From positions 15,162,076 to 15,226,075 of the forward strand of contig OU452229.1 in the NCBI GenBank assembly GCA_911728455.2: a stretch of 64,000 nt of DNA. Direction: 5' to 3'. A program made the translations under genes and the position numbers. How positions within the stretch are numbered: position 1 is the stretch's first letter; every line of letters starts with the position of its first letter. Below the pieces are notes generated by a model. That model did not search any database. It was given only the letters and a program-made list of their open reading frames with translations, and was not told where the DNA came from. Shown here in pieces: positions 13,889 through 27,841 of the stretch. This DNA comes from Marthasterias glacialis. Its lineage: Eukaryota; Echinodermata; Asteroidea; Forcipulatida; Asteriidae.

Positions 13889-16800
13889 CACTTATCATCA
13901 ATCTTTTTCCCACTTGGAAATTACCTCGCAATCAGAAAAGTAAACACGGGTCACTAATTAGTTTTGTGTTCAAGTACAACCGTCAACTGTCTCATCTTCT
14001 GCTTCATCTGTTCATTGTTTCAGCTTGGTATTCTTTCTCATAAGAGATTGAGAAAAGTTCACTCTATTTGGTTGTTTTATGTGATACACTTGAGTCCCCA
14101 AGAGGCATAAAGCAAAATAAGCCCATATACTTGACACAGAAAGGAGTCTCTTCACAGCAAGCAACACTATCATCCCTACCCTGCCCACGACTGGGTTGCG
14201 CACTGACTCTGTGCTCTAGTGGGAGACCATCTCAAAATACATCCAGGTGATTACAAAATGATTGCATGATGAAAGAACTCATCAAACCAGTTCACACTCA
14301 CAAGGTCTATCTTAATTCTTTCTTGCAAAAGAATTGTTAATGGCCTCGCGTTTCGACCCTAGCAGAGTCTTTCTCAAAGGCTAAAGGACAACACAACACA
14401 GTACACACATCCAAGTATACTGGAGTAACTGAACCAGTCAAGTAGAAAGAAGTGAAAAGAGAGAGACAGGATGCAGTCAGAAGATGCAAGGGATTCAATT
14501 CTTTGATTGTAACTTATATTTGCAGGCTCAACAAATCTTCTGTTATTACAACTGATGATAGTGATTTGTATTTTACTTATATGTTTACCCACCTAGTTTA
14601 TTTAATTTAAATCAATATGGCCCTGAGACCTCTCTCAATGGTTGTCTAAGATAACAAGCACTGCTTCAGCGTTTCTCATATCAAGAATTGTCTAGCTCAC
14701 TTGGTATCAAATAAATTATCTTTGATTAACATTTCATAGTTGTACAACTTTCAAACCAATAGAAAGAGAGGCTTTGGAACTCACTTTCACTTTTCAACTT
14801 TTCACTTCAGACAAACACTTGTTCAGTTCTTTTGAAACCAGTTGTATCTCAACAATTGTAAAAACTTGCATAACATATCACAGAAAGAAATTACTTACTG
14901 AATTGTTGACATTGAGTGATGTAGCTCTTACCTCAAGAATTGAATTTTTTTGTTTACACTGTTTAGATTTGTTGGGGTGTTTGTTTGTTTGTTTGTTTGT
15001 TTGTTTGTTTGTTTGCTTTGAGCGCAAGAAGGGGAGGCATTGCCCTTTTCAACAAACAAATCACTGTATGATTGGTGCAGGCAGTGCAGTCAGTTTTTAC
15101 ATTTGTGAAAGGCAAATCAGAAGAAAAAAGAGCAGAAAATGAATGAATTATTTACTTTTTTTATTTTTTATTATGGCTTGCATGGTTGTTGTGGCACATT
15201 TTGTGTTACAAGCATTGTAGAGATTGTGCAGTGAAAACACAGATTTATGAAATAAGAAACCTTGATAATCTGACTGCCGTATCCGATTCACAGAGGAATC
15301 TGCCTGTACAAAACTTTGTACAGTCTTTTTCCAGTCTCATGACAGTAAAAATGAAGGAAAAGAAGAATCCAGTCCATCAGCTGAGAAGTTGCATGTCTGC
15401 TGATCAGTGGTTTAACCAGACATTTTCATTTGGGGGAGTGGGGGTGGCAAGTACGGGCAAAGACAACATTTTGTGAAGCTATTTAATGTATTGAACCATT
15501 CCTTTGTGCATTTTCGGTCTCTTTTTTTTGGGGGGGGAGCAAGGGGGAGGGTTCTAAAGGGGGGGGGGCTCCTGCCCCCCCTGGTTACATCACTACTAAT
15601 GATTGAGATGGGTAAAGCTCCCTTCAGTTGGACAGAGGGTACTTTACCTCACTTGCCTCCACTCAGGCCTTATTCAACAGCTCTCAACTGAACTCAATAT
15701 AGTGAGTAGTTTCTTTCAGTCTCTGACAAACAACCTTCAGCACTTCAATCAAAGCCTCATTTTTTTTAGGGACAAATTAAAGACCCTGGAAATCTTTGGC
15801 TTTATAGCTAACCTGAAGAAAAAGGGAATTGGAATGGGCAAGGACTGACATCAAACTATCCATCCTTGAGTTGATTCATTAGCAGTCAGCACTTGGCAGG
15901 TGCTGTGACAAACTTCACAGCCAAGTAACTCATCCCCGTCCAGGCAAATGTTTCAAAAATAACATTTAAAAACAAAGACATTGATTGATACATTACTGAA
16001 CCTTGGGACAAGAATGTTAGTTTTAGTGTGGAATTTCGTCTTACTTGATTAACGTCCAAGCAGGTGATGTTTAGTTCTTGGTTTCCTTCACCGCATCTTG
16101 CCGTGCTGTCGACTGGGATGCATGCACCCAGATCCTCTGCATGCCAGCTGAAGCAGAATGCGATGTCGCACGGCGCATACTCGGTCAAGTGAGGACAGTC
16201 TACTCCCCCATGCTCCGCTTCGGTGGCGACTTCTCGTGTTCTGATTTTGTGACCTAGAAGAGATATAAACAGGCATCGGCCCCGGTCAGAAAACAAGAAT
16301 TTCCAGAAAGCAAAAAAAAAGTAAAAAAAGCTCAGTATGTAGCTCCGGGTCTTTACAGCACTTACTCAAATGACTAAAAGTGACCTTCATGCGTTAAATG
16401 TTTTGTAAAGTTTGAAACGCAGGGCATCAAAACACATGCATTAGACACAAATTTCTTTTACGCCATTTGGATAAGAGCTATATGCAAAAAAGCAAGATCA
16501 CAGCAGTTCAACCATAATGCCCAATGGGATTTTGTTTGTTTGTCAACGATGAAACTCATATGAATAAAACACTTTTTTTCAAAATTCACTCACACAATTC
16601 TTGCCAAAACATGTCTCGTCATCAACTAGGTACATTCGGCAACAAACACGAACTTGATTGCAAGAAGTATGCAACTTATAACCTGGATGCCTAATTCATT
16701 ATACAGGTTTTTCACACTTGAACTAACAAAATGACAAATCCACACGTGGGAAGACATCTTAAGTGCCATAGCCCCAGAATCCACTGCACAGCAAAACAAC

Positions 16801-19800
16801 GTAGCACAGGTATACATGTACCATAACTGGAACAGAATTTGTCACCAAACATCGGACATACATACATACAGTGTGTAAAAGCATTTTGCACATAATACTT
16901 TCAAAAACATTACAGCTGAGGTAACTGATTTAAAACTTCCTCATTAGTTGAAACACAGAAAGAAGATAATAAAAAAACATTTTAGGTTAATTGTGAAATA
17001 AAATTCAGATGGTTTGAAACTATCCTTTATGGATCCCAATGCCTTTCAGAGTAAAACAAATAAATAAATCAATGAAATTGAAAGCACAGTCAAAGAATTG
17101 AAATTATGGAAAATCAACATCACATCAAACTGTCCAAATGGAGAACAAAATGTGATTTCAGTTGATAGAAAAATACACACTTTGGAAACAATTACTTCAA
17201 AATTTCACCAGTGAAAAAGGAAAATGATTTAAATGGAAAGACAATACACACTTAAAAAGATTACATTTTTGTTTAGTTGTATCTTATATGTGTCAATATA
17301 TAACAGTAACCAAGGAAGCACACCAACAATAAGGAACAACACTGACACGTTGGGCCCTTTGCTGGTCATTATTCCCCCAAAGCCATACAAAAATCAAACC
17401 CTTTTTTATACGGGTTTATGGTTTTATTTCTTCATATTTCTACAGCTTTGGAATAAATAAATGTCAATCGATTATAAACCCTAATTGAGTGTTGTACCTT
17501 CTTTACAATTCAAGATTTTAAACCCCAGCTCAACGTTTGTAAAGTGAGACTATAAATGCTTCCAGTCTTTGCACAAATCAGGATGTTTGTAATAAAACCA
17601 ACCTGTTAAAATGTCAGCTCATTTCGTTGTTTCGTTTGCGAGAAAATGGTAAAAATACATTTTTGCACGCATTCCTGTAGGCAGAGTTTTCGTCTCACTG
17701 AGACGAAAACTAATTTTGGATCTTATTTCATTCATTATTTAAAGACAAAAAAAAAAAAAAAAAAATAAAATTAGCTGTTGCAAACTGCTTACCAACCACA
17801 GGATCTGTAGTATAAGTGCAAAAAATTTGTTAATGGCCTCACGTTTCAACCCTAGCAGAGTCTTTCTCAAAGGCTGAATTTAAAAACGATAACACTTCAG
17901 GCAGAAATATGTTAAGGAATGTTTTCTGCCATCATTATCTTTATATGTAACTTTGTGAACACTTATGTTTTTCTTCTTATCAATGTTGAGCTGGGGCTTT
18001 AAATATAAATGTAAATAATATGGCATTAAAATTGTAGGAGGTACATTTTAAAATCAATTATGCAAGTTGTACCCAGTCTATTACAGCTTTTTTTCTTCTT
18101 CCATATGCACAGGTTAAAAAGCAAGCTTCATTCGTGGTTAGAATTCAACACCACCATTGTTAACAGCTGGTACCAACTTGAAGGCACTGCTGTGATTTTG
18201 GTGTCGCAGATTGACCAATGAGATGCATCTATCATTGAAAATCCACTCCTGACCAATCGGGTGAATCTGTCAAGTTGTCATTCAAAAAGGTCTTGATCGA
18301 TCAGATGCATTTTTTTTTATTCACGAGCCCATCCTGACTAATCAGAACGATCAAGTTCATGTAAAATGCACTCAAAGTAGACTGCCATTATGTTATAGAT
18401 ATGATACATCATTGGTTTTGAGTACAATCATTCGAGAGAGAAAAAAACATGTGAAAATGTTTTCTCAAAAAACATCAAATTGCACTGTATATTTACTTTG
18501 GGATTTTGTACACACAACTACATGTGTGTGGCTCTTCTAATTTCCAAAGAGCTGAAGAGCCCAGGGGACAGTTTTCTTGCACACTGAGACATTTCAGACG
18601 GAACTATTTCTTGAGACAAATTAAGTTTTCAGATTAAAATGTGGATTAGTGTTTCCACTCATAACCAATCATGTATCGTACCATTAGGGTTTAAGAACAT
18701 GCAAATACATTCTTTAAAGATGCTAAACGGTATAGGGTTTTGAATACTATAGCAGAATCTTCATTAGACCAGAGTAACTCAGCACTTTCACTGGGCAAGA
18801 ATTAACTTTTACACGACCTGAAATGTTTTATTCTTTGCTGACTTGAGGAGAAAATTTTGAATTGAAAAATTTAAACACAGAAATTAGTAGGCTAAATCTT
18901 CCAAAGTATGAGTATGGAAAAATACTCATACTGCATGGACTTGTTCGGTTGTGCGGTTTCTGGCCCAATGTGAAAGTTACTGGACTCTGCTGGACTCTGG
19001 CCAGTGGGCCAGTGGTCCAGTGGGTATATCAAGCCCTGATAATGGCCAATCACAGTATCTTCAAATTATGTGACATTCAACTGACCACTCTCCTCTGCCA
19101 GACCCTAAAGCAACACCTGAACACTTCATACTTGATGATGGTAAAGACAGTTTTGAAGTTAATGGGACACAAGGGGTAAGGGGTAAGGGGGAAAATGGTA
19201 AATACAGAAAAGCATGCAAAAGTCTTTGACAATTTTTTTGAAATACAAAAATAATGTATTTGTAAAACACCCCAAATATAAAATGCAACAGTGGTCTTTC
19301 TTTGCCATCTTATCTACGATGAAATATGCAACTTCAAATTTTGTACTTCCACTGAAAACAAAAACCACTTGAAAGAAGTCGTAAAAATTTGAACAATCAC
19401 TAACAGCAAGCGGTTGATATAGAAGCTTAGTCATGGTTAGTTTTTTAGAAGCAAACAGGTAAACATTCCAATCTCTCGTACTTGTTGAAGTCAAGCCTTG
19501 CTCAAGAAAATGAGCAATTGAACGTCACGACAACGGCACATTACACACAGAGCGAAGTGCACGGGTGCAAAGTTACAAGTGACTGGCATCACTAGTGGTG
19601 GGAGGTATATGCTTCAGTGAGTTGGCTCAAAGAGGGGAGAAAAAGAGAGAAGAGGGTACTTGAAGTCACTTGCCTTCTACGGCTCCGTCCAGGGTTCGAT
19701 CCCAAACCGGGGTGGAAAGTGGATTAGGGTTTTCAGACTCTGCTTCGAAGGTGGGAAAGAGAAATTGGTAAAAAAGAAAAATGGCAGAAAGATGGTTGAC

Positions 19801-22800
19801 AATGTTCTAAAAAGCAATCATAGCTGTTTAAAGAAGATAGAGACAATCAGAACAGCCTTTTTGTTTTTCAGCCATTGTTTCAACTTCTTCTCACCTTTGA
19901 GTTTCTTGGAGTTTTGTGGACTGCACTGGTCAGAGACACACTCGCTCCACTGACTCCATGGGGTGACCTGACAGGGAGCTGGACAGGGTACTGCACACTG
20001 ACCGATGGGCTCTGGCTTAGCGTTGGGATTGCACAGGGAGGAATCAACTGGTGCTAGGTCTATCGTGTATAAAGTTAAAGATAAATGAGTGCACCTCTTG
20101 TGAATCAGGCCATCAAATAACAATAAGATACCGTAGAAAAACAAGCCGGTAGCTCAGAAGAAAACATTTCAGAATCTCCCCTTAAAATAAATAAAACCTT
20201 AGAACAACGCCTTGCAGGTTTCACCTCGATAGGTCACTTGCACTTCTGAGTTTAAAAAGAACGAGATTAAAAAAAAAAAGGCTTGGGAGTGCTGATGAAA
20301 AGTTCAACAGCTTTTAGTTGACTAACATTACAATTTCGATCACTGCTTGGCCAAAATTACAGGTTGGATTCTTCAAACTAAAGATCTTCTTATCTCTACA
20401 CAAGAAGTCCTCATAGGAAAGAATTATCATATCGGATATCTTAGATTACGTCCACCTTGCTAGCAAGAGCGCTCTCAGGCTTAGATTTCCCTAACATCAT
20501 TTCAAAGCTGGTAGATTATTCGCAGTGTACACACAACCTTAAATATAATCGATCGGGCTGAATTCTCCACTTACTTTACCTCCTTTTTTAACTGCAGCCT
20601 TATTCTTTTTCATGAAGAAACCGTTTTAATTTCTGGGAGTTTTTATTGCGAGAAACGACATGACGTTTTATGTTACTTAAGGGCAAGTGTACAACTATTG
20701 CAAAAAGTGTTTACAGACTGTAAACAAAAACTTTAAAGTAAGTGTGAGATGTGTAAGGAACTAAATCTGTGTGAGTCTTGCAGAGCATAATGTCAACAAG
20801 CAGCTTGCATATTGCTACACCATTAACGATCAGTAGTGCTCAACTTGATCTCTTTTTACCTAAAAATGATTCAGAATAGGTCATGTCCTGAATTGTCAAT
20901 TCTTCAGTTGAAATTTTTCACTTTTTTCCCCAAGATATTTTCAGTGTGCTGCAAAATGAGCAAAATCATGTCTCACCATTTGGTAATGGTTACACTCAAA
21001 GTAGGGACTTCTTGGGAAAAATTCATAACCCTTTATCGGAAAATAGCAAAATTGAATTCAATAGGATTAACAAAAAGGAATTATTTGATGATTTCAGTTT
21101 CTAAATTTGAGACATTTCAAGCTTTTTGTTGTTCACCAAAAGCTGCATTCAAGAAGGACTTTTTGGTGCAGTAGACTACCGAGTGAATAGGGCCTAATTT
21201 CAGTGCACACTGGAAACATGGAGAATGCCAGAAAACAGGAAAAGGTGCAACAGAGTGGAACATACACTAATGTGGTATGTCTGCTGCCACATCACATTCC
21301 AGTCTCCCATAATACTGACATATCATCTTAAGTTGAATCTTAGTGCTTGGTGAAATCAAGCCCTGTTCACATGCTAACCTTATTAAGAATCACATTATAC
21401 TGTGTTACTTCCAGGGAGACCATTCAGCTAATATACGCACAATGCAATTGATCATAATTTATAAGCATCTTCAGACGGAAACTCGAACGGCAACAACTTT
21501 AAAATGTTTTAGGCTTTTACGATAAAGATACTCCAAGAGATATCCTGAAGAAAAAAGTACAGTGCTTGAGGATTTCTGTGACTGACTAGTCTCTGTCACC
21601 TTGATACTATTACTGAAAAGGTCAAATTACTGTGTATTCAGTTTCCGAGCTCGCCAGCCAGCCTAGCCAGTTAAATCAGAACATTGGAACCGATGTCACA
21701 TTAAAATTGACCTAGGCAAACAACATTATCCATTACAGTCATGTATGCATTCCTAAGTTGATTTACATTGTGCATAGATACATCAGTCTTACCCGTATCA
21801 TTGAACATAGTGCAGAAGACATCCCGTTGGTGGACTCCCCCGCCGCAGAGTTTCTGATCGTTGCCAAACTGAAGTCTCTCGTAAGGAGTCAACATGGCAT
21901 CCACGCTGCACCCGCCCCACTCTGTAGAGTGCCATACATACCTGTACGAGAGAAATGAAAAGCACAGAGTGGCTGATTTAAAGACTAAGCCTCAAAATAT
22001 CAAGACGGAAAAGAAGAAAAAGGCTGCAAGAAAACTTTAAAGATGAGCACTTTCAGCAGTGGATACCTCTTCGTAATCATAGGGTTTGCTTTCTGGAGAT
22101 CCAACGGAAGCATTTAAATGCCTAAGGCAACTATCTTAAGTATGAAATATTTCTAGTTAGTTAACCAACTTGACTATTTCAAACTTATTCTAATGCATTC
22201 TTTGCATTCTTTTGAAAGACATGACAAACCTCTCAGACAGCCCCCTTCTCAAGGGAGACAGAAAGAAATTCTGTCATGATCCTCAAATTCGTCATGCTCT
22301 TTCTCCAAAAGGACATGCTTTCGACAGACGAAATTTCAATACATATAATGTTCTCATCAACACCTCTCCATTAAGCATGCTTAGAGGTAACATTGCCATC
22401 ATTTCACTATCCAGCTAATTACCACTGGCATGTACCCTTTGCTTTATAGTCTGGAGTCCCAACTGGGGAGCCAAAGGCTTGCTAATTTACAGGGTTACAC
22501 AGCTGAACCCGAATGATTGACACAACATCCTAAAACATCCGACATCGCAGCACGGCTCACTAATCCTTCAAAAAAGAATGGTCTTAATTTTCAGCAACTG
22601 TCAAAGCTCCCATCACATCAAAACCCTGGGGCTGTGGAGAAATATCAGTACCATAATGGAATTTGACACATGAAAGCATATTCATGTCATTGTATAAGGA
22701 GAGGGGGGAGGGGGAACTTTCCAGTCGTCAAGACACCAAAGTTGAAGGGTGTATTGTAGCTGAAGACAGGCTGTATCCCCGGGGGGGTTTACCCATCACC

Positions 22801-25800
22801 ATCATCACCTGCTGTCTCTTGTGGTGTATTAAAGCTATAGAAACCTTGCTCATATTGGAGCATAGAGCAACACTTTTCATTTGATGAGGGGAACACATTT
22901 ACGGTGAGGTCACCTGATTTATATCAGATGCGCGTGATGTCAAGAAAGAGGCATCACATTAAAGTAATGCAATCTTTATTCACTCCCAAACATTAGTCCC
23001 CAGGATTCAACGACCCCCTTCTCCAAAGATCTAATGACTCCCAATGGACAATGATATTGGAGTAATTACAACCGGATTGAATGAAGAACACATCACTGTG
23101 GTTAAACAGTAATTGGAAATAGGAACTCGCATTTCAAATAGAATGCGGAAGTTACCCCAGGCAATCCAACATCCTACTCAATCAATCTTTCCTTCCTTTT
23201 TACATGTGCCAGGTAATATTTTCATCTTGTTTACAAATCATCAAACTTTTTTTTCGCAGGAAAACTGCAACTTTTTTGCCATTAGCCTTTTGAATGGTCA
23301 TACAGGGACTTTAATGACCATGGTGCCTTCACGTGCAAGGTCAGTGGCCCTTAAACTAAGGTTATGGCAACCAGTGGACAGCACAGGGTACCGGGTTGAT
23401 GATTTCAGTTGAATGGCACTTCAAAATTGTCCTCAAAAACCATCACCAGCTGATGGTTTTTCAAGATGCCCTGTTTAAAGATGTTGAAATTTCCCCTCAA
23501 GTATGCAGGTTTATCATCACAGTTTTGTGAAAACTTCATCACAAGGATACATGTGTGGTTCTGGACTTTCTTCAGAAACAAAAACCCTTAAGGCCATGTC
23601 ACAGGCAACCAGTTCCAGGCAATCTCCCATAAGAAAAGGCATTCACATTTCAGTTTTCTCCTTACTTTCTTGGGGATAGTAAGTTACAGCTAGAAGAATG
23701 TCTTTTGTGCTGCCAAAATGTTCCTTTTGTGTGCAGTGCAGTTGGTTGCCTCCAAGTTGCCTGTAAAAATTGCCCAGTGTGACATGGCCTTTACATCGAG
23801 GGACTCTGACTATGCTTGTTTTAAGAATAAATTCTCACATTGACTCTTGTTGTCATCTAGATGGGCTCATAAACAAAATTGTTTAGGACACTATTCAACC
23901 ATGGACCAGATCCATAGCAAGTGCAACAAGGCATTTTAAAGGCTCCACAAACTTTTCAAGACAACTGGGCCTAAATTCATAAAGATGTTTAGCAGAGAAA
24001 AACAAGTTGGACAAATGTATCTATACTAAGTAGAAAATATGCAGGGAATCATGCAGTCACAAGTAATGGAAAGTCCACAAAAATTTGACCGGTCGCCTGT
24101 TCCTGCTAACCAAAATTAAGTTAGCACGCTAAGCAGTTTTTATCAATCTAGGCCCATCAGTGTTTGTATTCCCCTAGCTCCATTGTACTCATTGATGGCC
24201 TCATAGCCAGATCTCTCCAGATGTTGACTTGAGTCTAAGACTTTAAGACTGGATAAAGAAAAACATGATGTCAACGCAGGAGTCCAACCTACATGTCAAA
24301 TTGTATCACTAAGTCTTGTTTGACAGAATGTGAATTGTCACGCAATGTACATGTGTAAACATATTTAACTCACAGTGATATGTTTCCATGTTCTCAAACA
24401 TTTAGCACAAATCTGTTCTGCAAAAGACATTTTGCCCCCTCAATAATATGTGAAGATTGTACCGGTAAATAACCCAATCAACATACAATCCATATCTTTA
24501 TCATGTAGGCCTATAGTGCAATAACAGAAATCGACAATGGAAGAAAAGGCAAGTTTTGAAAGGTACAAACGGAAATTACTCCAGCAGCAATTAATTTGGA
24601 GTTGCCGATTTGAATTCTTCCCTACTGAGGATTATAGTAAAGTATTCAGCATACAGGGGAAATTCTTTGATCTTTTTCTCCCTGAAATTAGATGGATTGA
24701 AATATAGGTTAGACTGCACCGATTACAAGAGAATCTTGGTGAAGTAATTATTCAAAATGTGGGAAGTTTCAGGGTCTCCTATTCTTGCAGCACTGGACAT
24801 TGGGGGAATGAGTGTGTATTTCTGTGTAAAATTTGTTTAAGTGAAGTTGGGCGCTCAACGACACATGTTTGTGTCTCATATCCCCATTGCCCAGTGCTGC
24901 TGTGCCATTGATACATCCCATTTGACTGAACTTAGTGTGTACTGAGATTTTATATGAAGAGATTGAGACCCTTATTATTGTCGTACTAGGGAGGAGAAGT
25001 TTAATGACCCTAAATTGATAGATGCAATGAGTAGCAGTATTTGTAAGGCAAATAACTTACTTAGAATTATGCAACACGCTTGTGGATTATGTTGTACAAA
25101 TTGGTGTAAATGGCTGAACATGTATTTGCTGGTTCTAATGTATTTGTTCTGTATTTTTTTCAACGCCTGCACAATCGTCATCAGATTAATTGTGCAGGTT
25201 AGGACAGTCGGGTCACAAATAAATTGTCAACACCCATGGCGGAGAGATTACAGAACCTGTGTGCATTTAAGTTATTTCAAGTGACAGCCGCTCTGGACCC
25301 CTCACGCTACATATGAGTCTCCCAAACCCCCCAAACCCATCTCACACTATTACTAAGACCAAAACTGAACCATGTGAAGGTATGTCCGTGCGTTCTCAGA
25401 TGAACCTACAGCATGAATAGACGGTGGGGGATTGCAGCAGTATCAGTGACTATAATCACAAGATCTAGAACAGAGATTGAGACAAACAAGCCTGTAGACT
25501 TCTAAAGCTGGTGATGGAGCTCAGGAATCTAGCCATCCCTTCACAAATCAGGATCCCTTTTAACTATAACAGTCATTAATGTGATGATAACTGTCTGTCT
25601 GAGATTCCAAGACAATGTACATAGCCATTAGAGTAAATCCGTCATCGCAACGCATCACTGGCTTTTCACAAGAGACAGCTGCCGCTGCCCGAAGATTACC
25701 TCCCCCTAGAAGAAGAAACAGGGTCCACCGCTCACCCACCCACTGCGGAGCAATCAAATAAAGTGAACTTGTTCAAACAAAGGCTAAATTAAAATGGAGC

Positions 25801-27806
25801 CATCTCTAGGAGGAATCTATCATCGCAATGCGTCACCTCCCCGCAAAAAGCTACCACCGTCTCTCACTAACTGTTATTCATCACTGGGGGGAAAAATGTC
25901 CTCTTGTCTTTTCTTTTGCTGTTTCTCTCCTGCAGAAAGTATATCTATGGGGTTTTGTGAATATTGTGGTCTGATCCTTGTGGATATGAGCTGCAGCCAT
26001 AAGAAGGGTAATTAAGGGGAAGGGATCAGCGAGGTAATCAGGGGTCTAGGCACTGCAGTAAGAATGGACAGACCTGAGTCATACTTTTTTCTATCACATC
26101 TGTCATCTCCTGTAAAAATTGGAGATTATGGATATTTGTCTTTAGACTGAGGAGGTGGTCATTCACACTGGTACGGCGAACGGTCCACAGACAAGGAAGA
26201 TTGTCTTGCACCAAAGACAAACTGTGCGGCACGACTGAGGAAGGTGAACTTTTGGTGTGAAAAAAACTCCCAAAGTTTTACAGTTTTTGTCCCTTGCTGT
26301 CAAGTCACACAAAACTCAACATACATGTAACTGAGAAGAGATTGGTAAACTTCAAAGTGTAAAACCTGATCCACAAAGTATCAAAATGGTACAGCGACCA
26401 GTCTAGGTTTGAGGAGTTTTACGTTGCACCCGATATGACAGACAGAGATGCAGTTAGAGTGAAGGCAAAAAAAACCAAAAAAAAAACAACAACAAGGTTT
26501 GCAGTTTCATAGCAGAGTCATTTTGTCATACGAAAGTAAATTTCAAATTTTAAAATCTAATCCAAAAGCTATCTGACAACTTTACCTATTTTCTGTAGTG
26601 TACTTACTGTTCTAACCATTAACAAGTCAACACTAATCCATTCATCTTAAACAGTTATTCAATCTGGTTATCCGGTCCGATAAAATACAAAAGTACAAAA
26701 TACAAGTGAAGAGGGAAAACTGATCAAAATGTTGCTTTTCATATTCTCAAGAAATGTCACTGTGGTTATGACATCTGACAGCCGACAAAAACCTGTCAAC
26801 ATGCTTTATTTTTTTGAATTCTCAAGTCAGCAGGGGAGCGATAACCTATAATGCCATTTCCTCCCTTCTGTCACAAGCGAGGATTTTCAACTACGCTTTG
26901 GAGTAAAAAGACCGTACGGTGCAGCTATATATCTTTTCTTCCATTGGTATCGTTGTAAATCGAACCGAGTGTGGACGGTAAAATAATCTGGCCCTCTTTA
27001 CTGTACATTGAAAATCCTTATTCACAACAGTGAAGTACTTGGGGTATATGACCGAGAGGATCTTACAAGAAAACATCACCCCAATTTTTTTTGAAGAGAA
27101 TGTAACCTTTGAACTTTTTAAGAAGACAGGAAATGCTGAAAGTGGAATGGGGATATAACAAAAATATAAACCCACTTATGGTTGGGTGTTTTGTTTGTTT
27201 GTTTTTTTAATGTAAGGGTACTAATGTACTGACAAATGAATGCTTAGTTTGATCTCTTCATGTAATAAAAATAATAATGATGTCTTCATTAGTGCCGGCA
27301 TCTGCCAACGTAGGCGCACATGGCACTTGCTCCCGAAAATATTACTCACTTAAACAGTTGATCTCCCTGAGTGCACTGCTAGTGGTATCCACAATACAAA
27401 CAATATTGAATAGTTGACCAATCACATACATAGCATTGCACACGTGAGTCAGCATAAGACTGGACTGCCCTTGTCTGTTAACCAGCTAAGATGAAGCATG
27501 GTCTTTTAACATTTTTCGATGGACCAAGAACAACAACACTAAGAGTATTTCGTTACCATAGGGCCAGGTAAATCTAGACCTAAAATATTTGAAACCATTA
27601 GGGCAATGACATCCACACTATGAATGAGACGTGTAAACAGTGGTATATGCAGAGAAACACCTGCAAAAATCATCTTGTTAGACAAAGGAATGGCTTGGTC
27701 AACAGCAATCTGAAGGCTCAATGGTTATCAACAGTTCATACCAGTACTAATCTTCCAGAGAAATACTTCCATCAGAAATACTGTTATAGACGAAAAAGGC
27801 AACATT

Positions 27807-27841
<35 letters not shown>

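Larger units (their letters stand above)
8299..16044 (-). other. intron 6
   Basis: 7.7 kb without exons. It holds a GCGGCTACGGCTACGG-type repeat (about 8650-8775), an inverted-repeat element (8839-8998), an AG microsatellite (10525-10557), TTTG stretches (10860-10880 and 14979-15014) and a TAAA-rich tract (11509-11552). It also holds a small TIR element (12083-12207), a SINE-like unit (about 12295-12560), a TTG array (13856-13884), a dispersed motif (14334-14384) and a hAT-like element (15405-15595). The remaining sequence is AT-rich with only short random open frames. Confidence 0.75.
16254..19894 (-). other. intron 5
   Basis: 3.6 kb. It contains a 27-nt perfect palindrome (17685-17711), a poly-A run (about 17747-17765), the second copy of a dispersed motif (17827-17876) and a region of degenerate GACCAATGAGATGCAT-like units (about 18195-18350). 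A GGTTCGATCCC B-box-like fragment lies near 19690. No exon seen. Confidence 0.75.
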
